Positions 33,891 to 37,295 of a DNA stretch of 37,295 nucleotides are shown here, piece after piece. The stretch comes from Rhodospirillales bacterium (lineage in GTDB: Bacteria; Vulcanimicrobiota; Vulcanimicrobiia; Vulcanimicrobiales; Vulcanimicrobiaceae). A model generated the notes under the pieces. That model did not search any database. It had not been told where the DNA came from and was given only the letters and a program-made list of their open reading frames with translations. The stretch spans positions 1 through 37,295 of the forward strand of contig CAJCIN010000237.1 of the NCBI GenBank assembly GCA_903970385.1, given 5' to 3'. Each line of letters opens with the position of its first letter. Positions within the stretch are counted from its first letter, which is position 1. The translations under genes were made by a program, and so were the position numbers.

Positions 33891-34553
33891 ATGAATCGAG
33901 TCGAACGCCGCCCCACCATTCCGTCGCGTGCCGAGATCGAGGCGCGCGCGAAGCGTCGCCGGGTCGCGGTGATCGCATCGTTCTGCGTGCTCGCGGTCGT
34001 GATCGTGGTCGCGATCGCGCTCGCCTCGCGCGTGCCGAAAGCCGCCTCGGACGCGCCCGCGAACGCGGCGCTCGCGGTCGGCCAGAAGGCGCCCGAATTC
34101 TCCGTTGCGACGACCGGCGGCCCGTTCGATCTCGCGACGGCCGGCAACAAGCCGACGCTCCTCGAGCTCTTCGCGACGTGGTGCCCGCACTGTCAGCGCG
34201 AGACGGCCGTGCTCGATGCGGTGTACACCGAGTACGGCGGACGCGCGAACGTGGTCGCGGTTTCGGCGAGCCCGTATTCGATGACCGATCAGTCGGTACC
34301 GGAGTCGCAGGCCGACGTCATCGCGTTCGTGCAGAAGTTCGGCGTGCGTTATCCCGTCGCGTTCGACTCGACCCTCGACGTCGCGAAGAAGTATCTGCAG
34401 GGCGGTTTTCCGACCGTCGTTCTCATCGGGCGCGACGGCGTCATCCAGTCGATCCGCGACGGTGAGATTCCGAAGGCCGACATCGAGAACGCGCTCGGCG
34501 CGTCGATCGCGGGCGGCAAACCCGATCCGAAGATGGGACTGAAGGCGCCCTAG
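33891..34553 (+). CDS. Membrane-anchored TlpA-like thioredoxin
   Basis: 220 residues from ATG 33891. After a basic cytoplasmic start, one uncleaved membrane helix (VAVIASFCVLAVVIVVAIAL, about residues 25-45) anchors a periplasmic thioredoxin domain with GQKAPEFSVATTGG, LLELFATWCPHCQRETAVLD (Cys98 and Cys101) and GGFPTVVLIGRDGVIQSI carrying the cis-proline. The likely partner is the MauE-like protein directly upstream. Its stop overlaps by 3-4 nt that of the convergent RseB-like gene (shared CTAG). Confidence 0.9.
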   Translation: MNRVERRPTIPSRAEIEARAKRRRVAVIASFCVLAVVIVVAIALASRVPKAASDAPANAALAVGQKAPEFSVATTGGPFDLATAGNKPTLLELFATWCPHCQRETAVLDAVYTEYGGRANVVAVSASPYSMTDQSVPESQADVIAFVQKFGVRYPVAFDSTLDVAKKYLQGGFPTVVLIGRDGVIQSIRDGEIPKADIENALGASIAGGKPDPKMGLKAP

Positions 34554-35614
34554 GGTACGACGCTCCGGGCGATCTCGACGAGCTCGGGGAGCAAGAGATC
34601 GCCGACGAGCGCGAACGAGAGACCGTGCTCGCGCCACGTCAGCAGCGTCGTCGGCCCGTCCTCGATGTAGTCCGCGGCGTGGCCTTCGAAATGCGTCGTC
34701 TTCGGCTTGTTCGGGCCGAAATCGGCGGCCGCGTTCGCCGCGTTCTCGAAGAGTGAGATCGACCGCAGTCCGTCCGAGTACAGGAAATGCAAGGTGCGCA
34801 CGCCGTTCTGTTCGGCCACGTCGGCGCTCGCGATCTTGAAGCCCTGCGGCAGATCGTGGGGACGGTACGGCGAAAAGCCGGCGTCCTTGATGGAACGCTC
34901 GACGTCCGGCGACGGCGATGCGTTGTCGGGTCCGGCCACCTGTTCGTAGCCGCTCGGCGTCTGCGTGGAAAAGATCTCGTCGGGAATCGATCCCGTGTAG
35001 CGGATGTCCTCGAAACGCGTCTGCGACGCGACGGCGCCGTTCGCGTGATACTCTTCTTTTTTCAGCACGAGGTTCGTGTCGCGGTCGATCCACGCGCGCA
35101 TCGCGCGCTCGCCCGTGTACTTGTTGACGAGCACGATCGAGATCGTCGGGCGATCGGCGACCGTCTGCGTTCCGTCGTACACCGTTCGATAGTTCGCGAG
35201 CATGTTGTCGAAGTTGCCGGAAAGCGTCACTTGATCGTCGAGCGCGGGCGCGTGCGAGATGGTGACCTTCGAATGCTTCGTGTCGAACTGATACGTCGCC
35301 GGCCCGCGCGTGATGATGTAATCGCCGTACAGTGCGTCGGGCGCGACGTACCAGCGTCGCGTCGAAGACGGTGCCCGATGCTCGATCTTCACGATCGTGG
35401 CCGCGGCGCGATTCGAGCTGAAACGCACCGTCTCGACCTGACCGACGTACGACGTCGTCGTCGGGGCGAGCAGACTCGAACGCAGCAGCGCGGCGGGGTC
35501 GACGGGTTCCGGTGCCGGGGCCGACGCGGCGACGGCGCCGCGATTCCCGGCGAGCGATCCGAGGGCGAGCGCCGCGAGTGCCGCGACAGCCGGAAACGTC
35601 CTAGCGCACGACAT
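34550..35614 (-). CDS. MucB/RseB-like secreted regulator of the sigma module
   Basis: 354 residues with a signal peptide (TFPAVAALAALALGSLAGNR, cleavage near AVA). The N-terminal domain (about 40-215: TSYVGQVETVRFSSNRAAAT, RRWYVAPDALYGDYIITRGP, GERAMRAWIDRDTNLVLKKE, IRYTGSIPDEIF) has the LolA/RseB-type lipid-binding beta fold. The C-terminal domain (YRPHDLPQGFKIASADVAEQ, LHFLYSDGLRSISLFE) matches the smaller RseB domain. In proteobacteria RseB protects the anti-sigma factor from proteolysis until envelope stress. Its position as third gene after an ECF sigma and a zinc anti-sigma factor fits that role. It overlaps the anti-sigma gene by 14 nt. Confidence 0.72.
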   Translation of the reverse strand: MSCARTFPAVAALAALALGSLAGNRGAVAASAPAPEPVDPAALLRSSLLAPTTTSYVGQVETVRFSSNRAAATIVKIEHRAPSSTRRWYVAPDALYGDYIITRGPATYQFDTKHSKVTISHAPALDDQVTLSGNFDNMLANYRTVYDGTQTVADRPTISIVLVNKYTGERAMRAWIDRDTNLVLKKEEYHANGAVASQTRFEDIRYTGSIPDEIFSTQTPSGYEQVAGPDNASPSPDVERSIKDAGFSPYRPHDLPQGFKIASADVAEQNGVRTLHFLYSDGLRSISLFENAANAAADFGPNKPKTTHFEGHAADYIEDGPTTLLTWREHGLSFALVGDLLLPELVEIARSVVP

Positions 35615-36119
35615 CGACCGCGCCCGCCGCGGCGCCGTCGTCCTGACCTCGCGGCGAGCCGGGCGCGATCATCGAGGTTTCGAGGGCCGGAGAACTCGAC
35701 CGTTCGGAGAGCGGCGTGATCGCCGATTGCGCCGCGTGCGCCTCGAGGTAATAAGACGCGGCGATCGTCGGATGCGCGGCCGGGTGGGCCAGCGGCGAAA
35801 CGAAGAACCCGCCGATGAGGACGGCTGCCGCAACGGGCAGCGCGTATGCGGGACGCAACCACGCGGCCAGCTTCGCGAAAGGGCCCGGCTCCGCGTGCCG
35901 GATGCGGTCCCAGACGGCCGCGCTCACGAGCGACGGGAACTCGCGCTCGTCCGCTTTCGCGGCCGACCGGAGGGCTTCGGTGAGCGTCGCCTCGAGTTCG
36001 TACGCCTCACGGCACGCGACGCAGCCGGCGAGATGGGCGTGCGCCATCGCGTCGTCGGCCGGGGAGAGCTCGCGGTGTACGAAGTCCACGAGGAGGTCGT
36101 TCGAAAGGTGGTCGTTCAT
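35601..36119 (-). CDS. Zinc-finger anti-sigma factor
   Basis: 172 residues from ATG at 36119. The cytoplasmic N-terminus carries the ZAS motif (NDLLVDFVHRELSPADDAMA, then HAHLAGCVACREAY, giving His-x3-Cys-x2-Cys) that grips the sigma factor. A membrane helix (ALPVAAAVLIGGFFVSPLA, about residues 90-108) and a Ser/Ala-rich outer tail follow. It would hold the adjacent ECF sigma inactive until cut by envelope proteases. Its ATG overlaps the sigma stop (ATGA). An in-frame extension runs upstream inside the sigma gene and is a shadow. Confidence 0.88.
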   Translation of the reverse strand: MNDHLSNDLLVDFVHRELSPADDAMAHAHLAGCVACREAYELEATLTEALRSAAKADEREFPSLVSAAVWDRIRHAEPGPFAKLAAWLRPAYALPVAAAVLIGGFFVSPLAHPAAHPTIAASYYLEAHAAQSAITPLSERSSSPALETSMIAPGSPRGQDDGAAAGAVDVVR

Positions 36120-36760
36120 CGTTCCTGTTGCGCCTGAGCGCGCTCGACGAGGCGGCGGAGGAGGGCACGGGCCCGGTGCAATCGCGAGCGCACCGTTCCG
36201 ATGGAGCACCCCATGATCTCCGCGATCTCTTGGTAGCTGTATTCCTCGATGTCCGCGAGGACGACGACTTGGCGTTGGTCGCCGGAGAGTTGTGCGAGCG
36301 CCTTCGAAAGCGGTTCGCTCAACTGGCGATCGACGAAGTCGTCGATCGGGGTGACGGCGAGCGGCCGTTGCCCTCCGAATTCCTGCGGAGCGTTGTCTTC
36401 GGGTATCTCTTCTTGGAAACGCCCTTTTCGTCTCCGAAGTTCGTCTCGATACAAATTCGTGACGATTCGGTAGATCCACGAGAGGAACGACGTCCCCGGA
36501 GAAAACGAGCGCCACGCTCGGTAGACGCGCACGAAAGCATCCTGCGTGAGGTCGCGTGCGTCCGCTTCGTTGCCGGTGAGGCGATAAGCGAAATTATACG
36601 TCGCCTTCCCGTACTGGGTCATCGCCCGTTCGAGGAAAGCGGCCTGCTCCGGCGTCGGCGGCTCGAGCGGGGTCCGAGGTTCGCCCATCGAGCGACCATA
36701 TTGGGGCAACGGCGTGGAAACCCCCACCGCTTCCTGGGACGAAGCCGAGGCAGGGCGCAT
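36116..36760 (-). CDS. ECF (RpoE-like) RNA polymerase sigma factor
   Basis: Sigma-70 family ECF factor of 214 residues. Region 2 has TYNFAYRLTGNEADARDLTQ, DAFVRVYRAWRSF and SFLSWIYRIVTNLYRDELRR. Region 4 has LSGDQRQVVVLADIEEYSYQ and EIAEIMGCSIGTVRSRLHRA. The first 24 residues (MRPASASSQEAVGV and on) are weakly ordered; an ATG at 36688 would give a 190-residue product more typical of ECF factors, and neither start has a clear ribosome site. It heads the sigma, anti-sigma, RseB-like operon and diverges from the Nramp-type gene across 64 nt. Autoregulation is usual for such modules, but I could not identify the promoter motif. Confidence 0.92.
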   Translation of the reverse strand: MRPASASSQEAVGVSTPLPQYGRSMGEPRTPLEPPTPEQAAFLERAMTQYGKATYNFAYRLTGNEADARDLTQDAFVRVYRAWRSFSPGTSFLSWIYRIVTNLYRDELRRRKGRFQEEIPEDNAPQEFGGQRPLAVTPIDDFVDRQLSEPLSKALAQLSGDQRQVVVLADIEEYSYQEIAEIMGCSIGTVRSRLHRARALLRRLVERAQAQQER

Positions 36761-36824
36761 TCTTAGGCTGGGCTAAAACGACGCGGAGGGCGTCCTAAGC
36801 AGCACTCGGGGAGAATCAGCCGTC

Positions 36825-37295
36825 TTGGCAGCCATCACCGCACCGAAATCACCGCTCGCGACGCTGCCTCCCTGGCGGCGTTTTTTCGTGCGCCTCTTCG
36901 CCGTCGTCGGGCCGGGACTGATCGTCGCCTTCGCCGACACCGAAGCCGGGAGCGTCACGACGGCGGCCAGTTCGGGCGCGCAGTTCGGCATGAAGCTCGT
37001 GCTACTGCAGCTGCTGCTCATCGTGCCGCTGTACGTCGTTCAGGAGATGACGGTACGGCTCGGCACGGCGACCGGCAAGGGCCACGCTCAGTTGATCCGA
37101 GAGAACTACGGCTCGTTCTGGTGCTGGGTCTCGCTCGGCACGATGCTGGTCACGAATCTCGCGGCGCTTGTGACCGAGTTCATCGGCATCGCCGGCGCCG
37201 CGTTGATCTTCGGCGTGAACCCGGCGCTCATGATCGTCGCGGCCGCGGCCGTGTTGATCGCGGTATCGCTGACGGGCGCGTATCGCCGTGCGGAA
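36825..37295 (+). CDS. Nramp-family divalent metal transporter-like protein (3' truncated)
   Basis: 157 residues up to the right edge, from TTG 36825 with GGGGAG at 36808-36813. Nramp landmarks: FAVVGPGLIVAFADTEAGSV in helix 1, SGAQFGMKLVLLQLLLIVPL, VVQEMTVRLGTATGKGHAQL and LAALVTEFIGIAGAALIFGV. The metal-binding DPGN of manganese/iron transporters is replaced by D-T-E-A after Asp38, so this is a divergent branch and should not be called MntH; metal specificity, or a change of role, is open. It may be divergently expressed with the ECF sigma gene. The DtxR-type regulator at 13707 is a candidate controller only in principle. Confidence 0.85.
   Translation, partial: MAAITAPKSPLATLPPWRRFFVRLFAVVGPGLIVAFADTEAGSVTTAASSGAQFGMKLVLLQLLLIVPLYVVQEMTVRLGTATGKGHAQLIRENYGSFWCWVSLGTMLVTNLAALVTEFIGIAGAALIFGVNPALMIVAAAAVLIAVSLTGAYRRAE

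Noticed and set aside
33417-33894. C-terminal fusion domain of the deacetylase
   Set aside because: The extra residues are the out-of-frame reading of the MauE-like gene, with no hydrophobic or domain pattern.

Overview
The window is 37,295 bases of uniformly high-GC bacterial chromosome: gene-dense, with GTG and TTG starts common and many neighbouring genes overlapping by 1-4 nt (ATGA, GTGA, TTGA, TAATG). I infer an uncultured phylum of the Terrabacteria type (Eremiobacterota/Vulcanimicrobiota would fit). The gene mix and a cyanobacterial-style Pho box suggest this, but there is no rRNA or other decisive marker, so the assignment is tentative. No CRISPR array, phage, integrase or insertion sequence was seen.

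Layout. (1) 1-8519, phosphate regulon: a partial gene, an exopolyphosphatase with HD domain, PhoB, PhoR, a convergent acyltransferase, a four-unit 11-bp Pho box and pstSCAB without phoU. (2) 8565-11098: small proteins and signalling genes (secreted hypothetical, fasciclin domain, Crp/Fnr regulator, STAS protein, Cys-rich miniprotein). (3) 11170-12536: a lower-GC patch with a duplicated DUF4279-like gene broken by an in-frame TAG, then an initiator tRNA-fMet and its terminator on the minus strand. (4) 12631-17300: adenosine deaminase, DtxR-type metalloregulator, rhomboid protease, DinG helicase and a small Cys protein. (5) 17297-22878: acetyl-CoA synthetase on the minus strand, diverging from a TlpA-like thioredoxin that runs into hrcA-dnaJ-rsmE under a CIRCE operator.

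(6) 22946-28074, a tightly packed operon: glycosyltransferase 2, accD, accA, an FtsB/DivIC-like protein, an S1-like protein, an RpiR/SIS regulator and a second Ppx/GppA homologue. (7) 28119-30846: tRNA-Leu(UAA) whose last base is the first base of a thioesterase start codon, then etfB-etfA. (8) 30863-34553: TPR lipoprotein-like protein, histone-deacetylase-family amidohydrolase with an apparent 3' frameshift, MauE-like membrane protein and membrane-anchored TlpA thioredoxin. (9) 34550-36760 on the minus strand: ECF sigma factor, zinc anti-sigma factor and a MucB/RseB-like secreted regulator. (10) 36825-end: the start of a divergent Nramp-family transporter.

Functionally, the left arm senses and imports phosphate and turns over polyphosphate. 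The centre combines heat-shock control with acetate activation and the first step of fatty acid synthesis. The right arm joins electron transfer, periplasmic thiol chemistry and an envelope-stress sigma module. The most notable observations are the Pho box array, the tRNA/CDS overlap, the tandem DUF4279 pseudogene, a Ppx paralogue lacking its metal-site Asp, the hrcA-dnaJ pair without grpE-dnaK, and the frameshifted deacetylase.
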